Shown here: piece by piece, positions 16,344-25,335 of the stretch
How the letters are laid out: every line of letters starts with the position of its first letter
Numbering within the stretch: position 1 is the first letter of the stretch
Assembly: GCA_018335675.1 (NCBI GenBank)
Contig: JAGXRQ010000098.1
Location: 1-50,737 of the forward strand
Length of the DNA stretch: 50,737 nucleotides
From: Bacteroidota bacterium
GTDB lineage: Bacteria; Bacteroidota; Bacteroidia; Bacteroidales; UBA7960
Direction of reading: 5' to 3'
Program-made: the position numbers and the translations under genes
Notes under the pieces: generated by a model
What the model was told of the DNA's origin: nothing
What the model saw: only the letters and a program-made list of their open reading frames with translations
The model's database searches: none

Positions 16344-17702
16344 ATGGCAATTGACATCAAAAAGCTTACACGGGATGATATCCGTACTGCTATTCAGGAG
16401 GGGCAAAATGACTTCTTAAAAGAGGTTATTGAAGAACTATATCCGGCAGATATTGCCGAGATAATGGACGACCTTTCCCTGGATGAAGCCAAGCACTTCT
16501 TTTCTTTGCTTTCAAAGGAAGAGGCCGCTACAGTTTTGATGGAGCTTGAAGAAGATGTCAGGGAAGATTTTCTTGATGCTTTTTCAACTCAAGAAATTGC
16601 TCAGCTTTTTGTTGACAACCTAGACTCTGATGATGCTGCCGACCTTATAAATGAACTTCCTGATGAGAAAAGAGAAGAGATTCTTTCTCATATAGAAGAC
16701 AGACAGCAAGCACAGGATATTGCAGATCTTCTGATTTATCCCGACAATAGTGCCGGTGGTTTAATGGATAAGGAATTTATCAAGGTAAATGCAAACTGGC
16801 ACGTGGTTACCTGTATTCGCGAAATGCGTAAGCAAGCAGAAGAAGTTGAGCATGTTTATACTGTTTATGTTGTTGATGATGATGGGGTTTTAAAAGGACT
16901 GCTCTCTTTAAAACAACTACTAATTGCTTCTCCCAGAGATAAAATTGCAACCCTCTTTAATCCTGATGTTATTTCTGTTAAAGCACTGCAGTCTGGCGAA
17001 GAAGTTGCCTCTATTATGAATAAATACGACCTTGTTGTATTGCCTGTTGTGGATGAGATAGGGAGGCTTATTGGGCGAATCACTATTGATGATGTTGTGG
17101 ATTTTATTAAAGAGGAAGCAGAGAAAGACTACCAAATGATGTCGGGTATTAGCCACGACATTGAATCAAAAGATAAAATCTGGGAGTTAATGCAGGGTAG
17201 GTTGTTTTGGCTTATTGTTGCTCTTTTTGGAGGAATAATAGGTTCAAGGGTTATTGCTAATTATGAAGACCAGATTAGTATTTATCCTGAAATGGCCTTC
17301 TTTATGCCGTTAATTGCTGCTATGGGTGGAAATGTAGGCGTACAGTCTTCTGCATTAATAGTAAAAGGTCTTGCGAATAACACACTTACAGCTGGTGGAA
17401 TTATGCCAAAACTTGGGAAAGAATTATCAGTGGGATTGTTTAACGGCCTTGTATGTTCAAGCTTACTGCTCGGATATAGTCTTCTGTTTTCAAATTCATT
17501 TCCTCTGAGCATGACAGTTAGTGTAGCTCTAATGACGGTAATTCTTTTTGCTGCTATGTTTGGAACATTTGTACCCCTGGCTCTTAATAAATTGAAAATT
17601 GACCCTGCTCTTGCAACAGGTCCATTCATAACAACCTCTAATGATATTGTTGGCCTTTTCATTTACTTTATGATAGGACGACTTATGTACGGGGTGTTTT
17701 AA
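16344..17702 (+). CDS. mgtE: Magnesium transporter MgtE
   Basis: A 452-residue MgtE of normal length. An acidic N-domain of helical repeats (about 1-130: 'LYPADIAEIMDDLSLDEA', 'LINELPDEKREEIL') is followed by a CBS pair (about 135-255) and five C-terminal membrane helices. The channel signature 'PLIAAMGGNVGVQSSALIVKG' lies near residue 325, and the last helices contain 'ATGPFITTSNDIVGLFIYF'. The cytosolic domains sense Mg2+ and gate the channel. Confidence 0.96.
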   Translation: MAIDIKKLTRDDIRTAIQEGQNDFLKEVIEELYPADIAEIMDDLSLDEAKHFFSLLSKEEAATVLMELEEDVREDFLDAFSTQEIAQLFVDNLDSDDAADLINELPDEKREEILSHIEDRQQAQDIADLLIYPDNSAGGLMDKEFIKVNANWHVVTCIREMRKQAEEVEHVYTVYVVDDDGVLKGLLSLKQLLIASPRDKIATLFNPDVISVKALQSGEEVASIMNKYDLVVLPVVDEIGRLIGRITIDDVVDFIKEEAEKDYQMMSGISHDIESKDKIWELMQGRLFWLIVALFGGIIGSRVIANYEDQISIYPEMAFFMPLIAAMGGNVGVQSSALIVKGLANNTLTAGGIMPKLGKELSVGLFNGLVCSSLLLGYSLLFSNSFPLSMTVSVALMTVILFAAMFGTFVPLALNKLKIDPALATGPFITTSNDIVGLFIYFMIGRLMYGVF

Positions 17703-17730
17703 AAATTTTTATTTCATAAAAAAATAGTGT

Positions 17731-17738
17731 TATTTTTG
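17731..17738 (+). promoter_or_regulatory. Candidate -7 box for gldE-gldD
   Basis: TATTTTTG matches TAnnTTTG and lies 28 nt upstream of the TTG start of gldE. Confidence 0.45.
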
Positions 17739-17765
17739 TAGCAATAACCAAGAACTAATTAAACA

Positions 17766-19100
17766 TTGGAAGATTCACCTGATTTATATTGTTTTTTACT
17801 GACAAATATTCTATCCGTATTCAGCCAATTCTCTGCCAATGGTATTATCGCATTGGGAATTATTATACTCCTTTTGTTTTTATCTGCCATGATTTCGGGC
17901 TCTGAAATTGCATTTTTCTCTTTAGATCATAACAATATTGATGAAATCAAAAAAAATCCCGGAAAAACCGGCGGGATGGTTTTGCGATTGATAGAAAAAC
18001 CCAAATGGCTTCTTTCAACCATTCTTACTGCAAATACAGTTATTAATATTGCTATAATCATACTCTCATCTTTTGTGATGAGTAAACTGTTTGATTTTAG
18101 CGACCATCCTTTATTAGGATTCTTTATTCAGGTTATTTTGGTTACATTTCTGATTTTGCTCTTCGCAGAAGTATTGCCAAAGCTTTATGCCAAGCAACAT
18201 GCAATGAGGTTTGCTGGCTTTATGTCGCTGCCATTGCTGGTGCTAAAAAACCTTTTTTATCCTCTAAGTGCAATTCTAGTTTATTCTACAAATATTATCG
18301 ACAGGCGTATTGCAAGAAAAAGGCCCAATATAAGCATGCATGAACTAAGCCATGCCTTAGATATAACATCAGACCACGACCCTGAAGACAATAAAAAGTT
18401 TCTTAAAGGAATTGTACAGTTTGGAAATATCTATGCAAGAGAAATTATGAAGTCGCGCATGGACGTTGTTGCCGTCGATATTTCAACCCCTTTTAAAGAG
18501 CTTAAGAAAATAATTCTCGAATCAGGCTATAGTAGAATACCTGTTTATAACGACACTTTTGATAACATTGAAGGCATACTATATATAAAAGACCTATTGC
18601 CTTTTCTGGAAGAAAAAGATGACTTTAATTGGCAAAAGCTCATTAGGAGCAGTTTCTATGTGCCTGAAAGCAAAAAAATTAATGATTTACTTAAAGAGTT
18701 TCAGGAAAAGAAGATTCACCTTGCTATTGTTGTGGATGAATATGGTGGAACCTCAGGGATAATAACTCTTGAAGACATAATGGAAGAGATAGTTGGAGAA
18801 ATTAAAGATGAGTTTGACGTTGAAGAAACAATCTATTCTAAAATAAACGAAAATACATACATGTTTGAAGGCAGAACACTGCTAAAAGATTTTTGTAAAA
18901 TTACCGATACTGATTATGCAATTTTTGATAATATAAAAGGTGAAGCAGACAGTATTGCCGGGCTTATTCTTGAAGTAAAACAAGATATGCCCTTTAAAGG
19001 AGAAAAAGTAAATTATGAATGTTTTGAGTTTGAAGTTGATGCTGTTGATAAGAAAAGAATAAAAAGGGTTAAAGTAACTATCCTCAAAAATAAGAAATAA
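17766..19100 (+). CDS. gldE: Gliding-motility protein GldE (CNNM/CBS family)
   Basis: A 444-residue protein with an N-terminal CNNM membrane domain (about 25-180, including 'AMISGSEIAFFSL'), a CBS pair at about 215-340 ('SRIPVYNDTFDNIEGILYIK', 'LAIVVDEYGGTSGIITLEDI') and a C-terminal CorC/HlyC domain. CBS-CNNM proteins are common; the adjacent gldD identifies this one as GldE. In flavobacteria GldE is needed with GldD for gliding motility and T9SS function. The start is TTG; no in-frame ATG occurs before the conserved membrane domain. Confidence 0.88.
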   Translation: MEDSPDLYCFLLTNILSVFSQFSANGIIALGIIILLLFLSAMISGSEIAFFSLDHNNIDEIKKNPGKTGGMVLRLIEKPKWLLSTILTANTVINIAIIILSSFVMSKLFDFSDHPLLGFFIQVILVTFLILLFAEVLPKLYAKQHAMRFAGFMSLPLLVLKNLFYPLSAILVYSTNIIDRRIARKRPNISMHELSHALDITSDHDPEDNKKFLKGIVQFGNIYAREIMKSRMDVVAVDISTPFKELKKIILESGYSRIPVYNDTFDNIEGILYIKDLLPFLEEKDDFNWQKLIRSSFYVPESKKINDLLKEFQEKKIHLAIVVDEYGGTSGIITLEDIMEEIVGEIKDEFDVEETIYSKINENTYMFEGRTLLKDFCKITDTDYAIFDNIKGEADSIAGLILEVKQDMPFKGEKVNYECFEFEVDAVDKKRIKRVKVTILKNKK

Positions 19101-19115
19101 GTAAAAACCGTTTAG

Positions 19116-19697
19116 ATGATAAAGAAGCTAGGATTACTATTGTTTGTCTTTATTTGGCTTGCAAACTCATGTGGAGAAACATATTCTCCTAAGCCTAGAG
19201 GATTTTTTAGAATTGATTTGCCTGCGAAAGAATACAGGCTGTTTGACTCTATATTTCCATACAAATTTGAATATCCTGTTTATTCTATAATAAAGCCTGA
19301 TTTATCACCTTCATCAGAACCATACTGGGCCGACATAAACTTTCCTCAATTTAATGCAGCTGTACATCTTAGCTATAAAAAGGTAAAAAGCTTAAAAGAC
19401 CTTCAGTTATATTTTGAAGACTCAAGAACCTTTGCAAACAAGCAGATTCCAAAGGCAACAGCTATTAGAGAAGGGCTAATTATTAACCCCGACAAAAATG
19501 TTTATGGATTGTTTTATGAGATTCAAGGAACCGGTGCTGCATCTACGTATCAATTTTATCTTACTGATAGTTTGAGGCACTTCCTAAGAGGAGCGTTATA
19601 TTTTAATTTCCAGCCAAACAACGACTCACTTGCTCCTGTAATAGATTTTATAAAACAGGATGTAGAACACTTTATTGAAACTCTTGAGTGGAAATAG
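19116..19697 (+). CDS. gldD: Gliding-motility lipoprotein GldD
   Basis: A 193-residue lipoprotein with lipobox LANSC (residues 15-19) followed by the family hallmark 'YSPKPRGFFRIDLPAKEYR'. 'GLFYEIQGTGAASTYQFYLT' is also typical of GldD. It starts 15 nt after gldE, the conserved gldE-gldD order. GldD is required for gliding and the type IX secretion system in Flavobacterium johnsoniae. It ends directly against the stop of the convergent DUF4105 gene, with no base between. Confidence 0.93.
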   Translation: MIKKLGLLLFVFIWLANSCGETYSPKPRGFFRIDLPAKEYRLFDSIFPYKFEYPVYSIIKPDLSPSSEPYWADINFPQFNAAVHLSYKKVKSLKDLQLYFEDSRTFANKQIPKATAIREGLIINPDKNVYGLFYEIQGTGAASTYQFYLTDSLRHFLRGALYFNFQPNNDSLAPVIDFIKQDVEHFIETLEWK

Positions 19698-20852
19698 CTA
19701 CGGTTTTTGTTGCTTTACAAAAGCAAGAGTTGCCGAGCACAAAACAGAGGATAGAATAATTGGGATTACAGCAGCATTGTACACCTGAGGAAGCCAATTC
19801 CAAAATATTAGCATAACTACTCCTAATATAAATACTGCCTTAAAGTATTTTTTACCCCAATTCTTATAAGAAAAGAATACAAACAAAGCATTAGTGGGTA
19901 AAGCCCATAAAAAGCTAAAGTTTGGGTTGAATGTTATATGATCTGTAAATAAAAACAATGGAAGCAAAGCAATTCCGGCGAAGCCAAGAATAAACAACCA
20001 TATTTTTGCTACTGCCTTTCTTGTTGAACTATACGCCAATCCGAAGAAAACAAGAACAAAAAGCGACCAAAAAGCAACTAAAGGAGTAAAAAATCCTGGC
20101 TTTTTCTCTTTTAGTGTTTTCGGTGCAATTTCAATTTCTTCCAAAACAAGATTTTCACCATTTCCTTTTTTTGCATGTGCAAAAGCAACCGCCATATAGT
20201 CAGGCAAAAACATATATTCCCATGCGGTAGCTCTTCTATCAACAGGCATACCCAGGGCAACATCAACTCCAAATTTTTCCCATTTTAAGTTGTCAACATA
20301 TTTTCTAACGAGCTCTCTTAAGGTAGTCTGCTCAAATTCATAAGGATACTCGTGCCAATGGATTTCGGCCTGATTATCAAAAACATCCCTAATTCTTGTG
20401 GCGCAATTATCAAAGAAAAAATCATACAGATAATATTTGTTCTCCGGCTTTTTGTTCTCTTCAAGAAATTCGAAAATCTTTTGTTTTTCTTCAATTGTCA
20501 AGTTTAGTTTTTGTTTTACAACTCCCCTACCCGACATTCGATACTCATACTCAAAATATCTAATTGGAGCAACTGACAGCATGTAATGAAGCTTGCCCCT
20601 TATAAACTTTATATAAAAATTTGGAGTGTTAAAATCAAAAGTACCATAATTATAAACCCTGTCTATTTGATTGTATGGGTCGTCTATAAAAATTGCACTA
20701 TGTCCAAACACTGAATATAGTTCATTTCCAGGACTAGCAGTTAGCAAATAAACTTCTGCTTTTTCCGACAAAACATTCGTTGCAAAGGATGTTTGATAAA
20801 CTGAAAAAGAAATCACAAACAAAAACAATAAAATTCTTACTAAATCTTTCAT
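19698..20852 (-). CDS. DUF4105 (Lnb-type) membrane protein
   Basis: A 384-residue protein with a signal peptide (1-24), a periplasmic DUF4105 domain ('VYLLTASPGNELYSVFGHSA', 'VYNYGTFDF', 'YYLYDFFFDNCATRIRDVF' with the conserved Cys near 150), and about five membrane helices from ~255. Lnb-like domains occur in lacto-N-biosidase chaperones and in many Bacteroidota envelope proteins. The bacterial role is not settled. It is the last gene of the minus-strand block and may belong to envelope rather than polysaccharide functions. Confidence 0.85.
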   Translation of the reverse strand: MKDLVRILLFLFVISFSVYQTSFATNVLSEKAEVYLLTASPGNELYSVFGHSAIFIDDPYNQIDRVYNYGTFDFNTPNFYIKFIRGKLHYMLSVAPIRYFEYEYRMSGRGVVKQKLNLTIEEKQKIFEFLEENKKPENKYYLYDFFFDNCATRIRDVFDNQAEIHWHEYPYEFEQTTLRELVRKYVDNLKWEKFGVDVALGMPVDRRATAWEYMFLPDYMAVAFAHAKKGNGENLVLEEIEIAPKTLKEKKPGFFTPLVAFWSLFVLVFFGLAYSSTRKAVAKIWLFILGFAGIALLPLFLFTDHITFNPNFSFLWALPTNALFVFFSYKNWGKKYFKAVFILGVVMLIFWNWLPQVYNAAVIPIILSSVLCSATLAFVKQQKP

Positions 20853-20900
20853 CTGAATAAACTTTATATAATTATGTCTGATATAATAATCTATTGTGCT

Positions 20901-21953
20901 TTAAACATTGTTGTTTAACTCAAACTCCTTTTCAATGTAGCTAATAAGCCATTCTGTAAGATCAACTTTGTCATGAATTAATCTCTCGTTATTTGGCTGA
21001 AGATTAATCTTGTATAAATTATCGGAGGCAATCTGAATAGCCCTTTCCATAGCCCTTCCCTGATCTTTAAGATTGTCAGAGAAATTACTGACTAATGAAT
21101 ATCTGTTTTCTTCTTCAAAAGTATAGCCACGTCCGTCTGTGTTTACATATATAGCAGGAGTGCCTAATACTGCTGCCTCAGATGCCATAGTAGCACTTTC
21201 ACCGAAAAGCATATGAGCATAATATAATGCATGATGTAATCTGTCGGGTGCTAGTGGGAAAGCAAATTTAGAAAGCTCGTAAGGAATAGAGTTTTCAGCT
21301 GATATAAAAACCTTTCCGTACTCTTGAAGGCGATTTACAATATCAATTTTATTTTCAAGCGTAATTCCTTTGTTGCCAATATCATGACTGGCATGTAATG
21401 ATACAAACCTTAAAATAAAAAACTTATCTTTCTCGTCGACTTCAAGTTCCTTAAGTACTCCTGGGTCAGGTGTAAACCTCTTAGGATGAAGATATAACAT
21501 CTCAAGGTATGATGGAAATTTAATTTGCTTTTCACCCAAAGTTTGCATGTAACAATCAGGAGTAAGAATTTTTTGAGTAAACGGTCTGTACAATAATTGA
21601 ATGAATTTGTTTTTTTCAGTATCGTCGAGAACTACCGATTTTCTTCCACAAAGAGCTGCAGCGTGTGCTGCATAAGGACTACAAAAACTCAGAAAAACAT
21701 CCGGTTTAAACTTTTTCGCCAAGCGATACAGCTTTATATCTGTTTTTAGGAGATACAATCCTTTAGTAAGCAAATTTCGCCCACCCTTGCCCCTGCTATA
21801 AAAAGGAATTCTATAGTGCCTTAAAAGCGCATGATTACAATCTTTATCACGTGCAGTGATAAAAAACTCATGCCCTTTTTCCAGCATAATAGCATAGAAG
21901 TTCTTTATGTAATGAACATGCGCAGGATGGCCTAAATCAACAAATATGCGCAT
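20901..21953 (-). CDS. DUF354 glycosyltransferase-fold protein (copy 1)
   Basis: A 350-residue DUF354 protein, a family with the GT-B/UDP-GlcNAc-2-epimerase fold. It begins with the family's 'MRIFVDLGHPAHVHYIKNF' and contains 'VDEKDKFFILRFVSLHASHD' with an HDIG near 190 and 'ADGRGYT'-like 'NTDGRGYTFEEENRYSLVSN' near 275. The function is unproven; placement among sugar epimerases and polysaccharide genes suggests a glycan step. It follows the divergent epimerase homologue by 29 nt, so the pair is likely co-expressed. A second DUF354 protein is at 29144-30235. Confidence 0.85.
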   Translation of the reverse strand: MRIFVDLGHPAHVHYIKNFYAIMLEKGHEFFITARDKDCNHALLRHYRIPFYSRGKGGRNLLTKGLYLLKTDIKLYRLAKKFKPDVFLSFCSPYAAHAAALCGRKSVVLDDTEKNKFIQLLYRPFTQKILTPDCYMQTLGEKQIKFPSYLEMLYLHPKRFTPDPGVLKELEVDEKDKFFILRFVSLHASHDIGNKGITLENKIDIVNRLQEYGKVFISAENSIPYELSKFAFPLAPDRLHHALYYAHMLFGESATMASEAAVLGTPAIYVNTDGRGYTFEEENRYSLVSNFSDNLKDQGRAMERAIQIASDNLYKINLQPNNERLIHDKVDLTEWLISYIEKEFELNNNV

Positions 21954-21982
21954 TAATGAGTTTTAATATATGCCACAGATAA

Positions 21983-23104
21983 TTATTGTTCGGTTGATTC
22001 ATTAGAAATTCCAAGAATTTCCTCAACTGCAATTTCAGCAATTCTTTTGCCTGCCTTGCCGTCCCACATTTCAGGAACTCTTCCGGGCTTTGCAGTCCCT
22101 TCAAGGATATCTTCAGTAATCTTTTCAGCTTTTTCTGCATCAAAACCAACCAGGTGGTTTGTACCAACATCGAGAGTTACAATTCTTTCAGTAAATTTTC
22201 TAATTGTAATGCATTGCACACCAAGATATGTGGTTTCTTCCTGAATTTCGCTAGTATCTGTCATAACAGCTTTTGATTTATGAAGCAATGACAAAAATTC
22301 AATATATGGGATAGTATCCATTACCAAAATATCCTTACTAATCTTTTTGTCGAGCATAAAACCATACAGGCTATTTTTCCCTTTTTGGCTTAACGGCCAA
22401 ACTACTAAACATTTTTTTGCAATTCTGTTAAGCTTGTCAACAATTTCCCTCATCCTTTGCAGGTTGTTAAGATTATCCGGGTGTTCAAAGAAAACTACAA
22501 TGTAGTCTTTATCTTTAATTTTTAGCTTTTCTACAGCTTTTGTTTCCTGGATTTCATCCCAGTAAATCTCAAGATTATCAACAAGCGGATTTCCGGTAAA
22601 GAAAATATTATTATTCTCTTCTCCTTCATCCCTAAGGTTTTTCATCCCACTATGCTCGCTCACAAAATGATAGTCGCAAAGAGTATCAATTAAAACTCTA
22701 TTCATCTCTTCATGGCTTCCCCTGTCAAAATTTCTTAAACCAGCGTCTATATGAGCAAGAGTTATATTCATTTTTGAAGCTGCAATGCCACAGGCTAGAG
22801 TTGCATTTTCATGTCCCGACAGAAAAACAAGAGAAGGATTTTCTACTTTTAAAATTTTTTCAAACTCAAGCATTGAAGTTGCAGCTTGTTCAACATCAGA
22901 GCCTTCCCCATAGCTGACATACCAGTGAGTTCTAGGTAGGTCAAGATCAACAAAATTCCCCAAAGAGTTTCTTTCGTCTTTTTCCGGACCTAAGAAACAG
23001 ATTATATTTTTAACATCTTTGCGATATTTCTTCAAAGCTTTGTCAATAGTAGCAAGCTTAACTAGGTTTTGTGGGGTTGATGCAATACTTACAATTTTTT
23101 GCAT
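21983..23104 (-). CDS. Divergent UDP-GlcNAc 2-epimerase homologue
   Basis: A 373-residue relative of non-hydrolysing UDP-GlcNAc 2-epimerases (WecB fold): 'MLEFEKILKVENPSLVFLSG' near 78-97, 'AHIDAGLRNFDRGSHEEMNR' near 117-136, 'DTSEIQEETTYLGVQCITIR' near 285. Compared with the canonical copy at 25336-26511, the catalytic-loop Asp of GDxNAT is replaced (GHENAT, 97-102) and the Glu of HIEAG is Asp (120). The second Glu (EEMNR) and His208 are kept. It may have another NDP-sugar substrate or a non-epimerase role. It sits directly ahead of a DUF354 gene. Confidence 0.8.
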   Translation of the reverse strand: MQKIVSIASTPQNLVKLATIDKALKKYRKDVKNIICFLGPEKDERNSLGNFVDLDLPRTHWYVSYGEGSDVEQAATSMLEFEKILKVENPSLVFLSGHENATLACGIAASKMNITLAHIDAGLRNFDRGSHEEMNRVLIDTLCDYHFVSEHSGMKNLRDEGEENNNIFFTGNPLVDNLEIYWDEIQETKAVEKLKIKDKDYIVVFFEHPDNLNNLQRMREIVDKLNRIAKKCLVVWPLSQKGKNSLYGFMLDKKISKDILVMDTIPYIEFLSLLHKSKAVMTDTSEIQEETTYLGVQCITIRKFTERIVTLDVGTNHLVGFDAEKAEKITEDILEGTAKPGRVPEMWDGKAGKRIAEIAVEEILGISNESTEQ

Positions 23105-23143
23105 AGTATGATTTTTTTGTCTTACAAAGGTAAAAATAAAATA

Positions 23144-23524
23144 TTAACGAGATTTTTCGTGTACTTTGTTTCTTTTATAAAAAAATATCCAAATAATTGA
23201 CCCTGCAAGTATTCCTGCAACATTATAAATGAGGTCGTTTATATTAAAGGCACGATATAAAATCATTAACTGAAAAAGCTCTGAAGCAGCAGCCAAAAAC
23301 ACTCCGACCAACAAAACAAATATTCGGCCTTTATTTGTGAAGCCTCCAAACGAAAATTCGCATATAAAAACCCATGGGAGAAAAAGTATTATATGAAACA
23401 AATAGTCGAGTCTGACTTCTAACACATAGATTTCATTAATATCTGACAAAGTAGACTTTTGAAATGGGATAATTGTCAGAATAAATATCAAAGCGATGTA
23501 TAAAAAAACGACGTAGCGTTTCAT
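23144..23524 (-). CDS. VanZ-like family protein
   Basis: A 126-residue membrane protein with about four helices and the VanZ-like pattern: a 'DYLFHIILFLPWVF' helix near 40-53, 'AAASELFQLMILYRAFNIND' near 78-97 and 'DLIYNVAGILAGSIIWIF'. VanZ proteins have been linked to teicoplanin resistance and envelope lipid or glycan processes; no specific role can be inferred here. It lies between the Wzi-like gene (15 nt upstream) and the divergent epimerase. Confidence 0.82.
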   Translation of the reverse strand: MKRYVVFLYIALIFILTIIPFQKSTLSDINEIYVLEVRLDYLFHIILFLPWVFICEFSFGGFTNKGRIFVLLVGVFLAAASELFQLMILYRAFNINDLIYNVAGILAGSIIWIFFYKRNKVHEKSR

Positions 23525-23539
23525 TGGTTTATGTTATAA

Positions 23540-25219
23540 TTAAAACCCCAACTGCATTCCAAATGAAACAGTGGTTGATTTTCCGTGAAACAATTTTGGA
23601 GAAAACATATCAAGATATTGCTGAGCTGTTATACCATCAACATCATAGCCATGTATATTCATAAAATACACATCAGCAAAAATGCTAAAATTATTGTAGA
23701 TAAGATATTTCGCCTTTACTGCAGTAGTTTCGTTAGACCATGTAATATCTTTCATAAAAGGCTTATCATCAACTCGGCCGATTCCATATAAGTATGGATA
23801 TTCGTTCCCATTTTCCGCTTTTGAGTATGAAACTTCAAGAATTAAGCCTCTATATGGCTGAATATTTATAGCTAAAAACAATTCTCTTGCATTAGATCTA
23901 AGATAATGGCCAAGATTATATTTGTTGCTTTCAAAAGTTGTTGTAGGAGTTCGGTGTTGATATGTCATTGGATAAGTGTATGTATATTCCCCTGTAAGAG
24001 ATACATTTTTTACAGGCCAATTACTTAGTCTTGCTCCTGCCTTGGTGCTTGTGAAATTATTCCTTTCATCGTCGCCAATTCTCGTTTTAGAAAATTCATC
24101 AATAAAAAAACTGCCATAAACATGAAGATGCTTAATCTGTCTTGAGCTAACATTAAAGAACATTGCAGAGTTGTGATTGTGCTTAAGTCCGGATGTTTGC
24201 GTATGCACGACAGACTTATAAAAAAAGAAAGGAATTAGATATCCGGCATAAACATTATCATTATCGTAAATAACAGAATTGCCAACTGAAATATTAAGTC
24301 TAGGTAGCAGGGAAAGAGTGTAGATATTTGCAGCAATATATTTGTTATAATAGACACTTTTTTCAAGAGAACCATCATATGGGAAATAGGTTCGAGAGCT
24401 ATCAACAACCATGGAATTTAGCCAACCGTGGTAATAATGGAAGTCGAGCCATTTTGCGGGCTTCAAATTCAGCCTCAGCATGGGGAAAGAAGGCGATTGG
24501 CCGGAAAATATATTTGCCCCGTTATAGTTGTCGCCCCACATCAAATGATTTTTTTCAAAGTAAACTGCTCCCCAATTCCATGAAGCGGCAATTCCACCTC
24601 GCATTTCGCTAAATTCACCACCGGCACCACCACCTGTTACACCTTTATAAACACCACCTTGACTTTGAGTGAAGTATGTAGGACTAGATAGTCTGCCACC
24701 TTTTTGTTGATTATCTCTAATACTTGCATAAACTGACCAAGATTTTCCAATATAAGAATTTACTTCAGCCCCGCCCCATGTATGGCGAATTTGGCCGTTG
24801 TTATTAGAGTAAAATTGAACACCATAAATAGGTCTTAAAGAAAACCTGAACAGGGAATCTCTATAATCAAGAGTGGGTTGAAACAAACTAAATAAAAATG
24901 TGGAGTCTTTTCTATAGATGGTAACATCTGATTCCCTTTCAATATTCAATTCAATTGCAAATTCATTTAAATACTTATCAAGGATATGTATTTGACGTTG
25001 TGTTAGCTTATCTTTTTTTTGAAAAGCAGCGTTAAGTTTTGTGGCAATATACTCTCTGGAGTATGGCTTTGCCTCGCTGCTAATGTCAATGATATGTTCA
25101 TTGGCAAGCTCGTCAATAAAATCGTATAATGCCTTGTTTGATATGTGCTCCGGAATAGCTTGGGAGAAGGCAATGACAGACGAAACTATTAAAAGAAATG
25201 AAAAGATTAAGGGTTTCAT
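23540..25219 (-). CDS. Wzi-like capsule assembly outer-membrane protein
   Basis: A 559-residue beta-barrel-like protein with a signal peptide (1-18), a helical N-terminal segment and then long amphipathic strands rich in Tyr, Trp and Asn. 'WGAVYFEKNHLMWGDNYNGA' with 'SPSFPMLRLNLKP' is typical of the Wzi/capsule-assembly family in Bacteroidota, and the final residue is Phe, usual for outer-membrane proteins. Wzi binds capsular polysaccharide at the cell surface. Location inside a polysaccharide locus supports this. Two alternative hairpins lie just upstream of its start. Confidence 0.77.
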   Translation of the reverse strand: MKPLIFSFLLIVSSVIAFSQAIPEHISNKALYDFIDELANEHIIDISSEAKPYSREYIATKLNAAFQKKDKLTQRQIHILDKYLNEFAIELNIERESDVTIYRKDSTFLFSLFQPTLDYRDSLFRFSLRPIYGVQFYSNNNGQIRHTWGGAEVNSYIGKSWSVYASIRDNQQKGGRLSSPTYFTQSQGGVYKGVTGGGAGGEFSEMRGGIAASWNWGAVYFEKNHLMWGDNYNGANIFSGQSPSFPMLRLNLKPAKWLDFHYYHGWLNSMVVDSSRTYFPYDGSLEKSVYYNKYIAANIYTLSLLPRLNISVGNSVIYDNDNVYAGYLIPFFFYKSVVHTQTSGLKHNHNSAMFFNVSSRQIKHLHVYGSFFIDEFSKTRIGDDERNNFTSTKAGARLSNWPVKNVSLTGEYTYTYPMTYQHRTPTTTFESNKYNLGHYLRSNARELFLAINIQPYRGLILEVSYSKAENGNEYPYLYGIGRVDDKPFMKDITWSNETTAVKAKYLIYNNFSIFADVYFMNIHGYDVDGITAQQYLDMFSPKLFHGKSTTVSFGMQLGF

Positions 25220-25259
25220 ATGTTTTTTTCTAAAACGAATATGTTTTCAGAGATGCATC

Positions 25260-25303
25260 GTAGAGACGCCATGCATGACGTCTCTACAAAAGCATGGCGT
25301 CTC
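25260..25303. repeat. Overlapping palindromes upstream of the Wzi-like gene
   Basis: Arm A 25260-25268 pairs with 25279-25287 (9 bp). Arm B 25264-25275 pairs with 25292-25303 (12 bp, perfect). The two share bases, so only one stem can form at a time. It lies between the stop of wecB (25336) and the start of the Wzi-like gene (25219). The 'GAGACGCCATGC' core looks like a dispersed palindromic repeat. Confidence 0.7.
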
Positions 25304-25335
25304 AATAAGAAAACGATAATATTTATTGTTATATT

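Noticed and set aside
18300-19100. gldE considered as a haemolysin or CorC ion-efflux gene
   Set aside because: The domain layout alone is ambiguous, but the adjacent gldD and the fused CNNM-CBS-CorC length support GldE.
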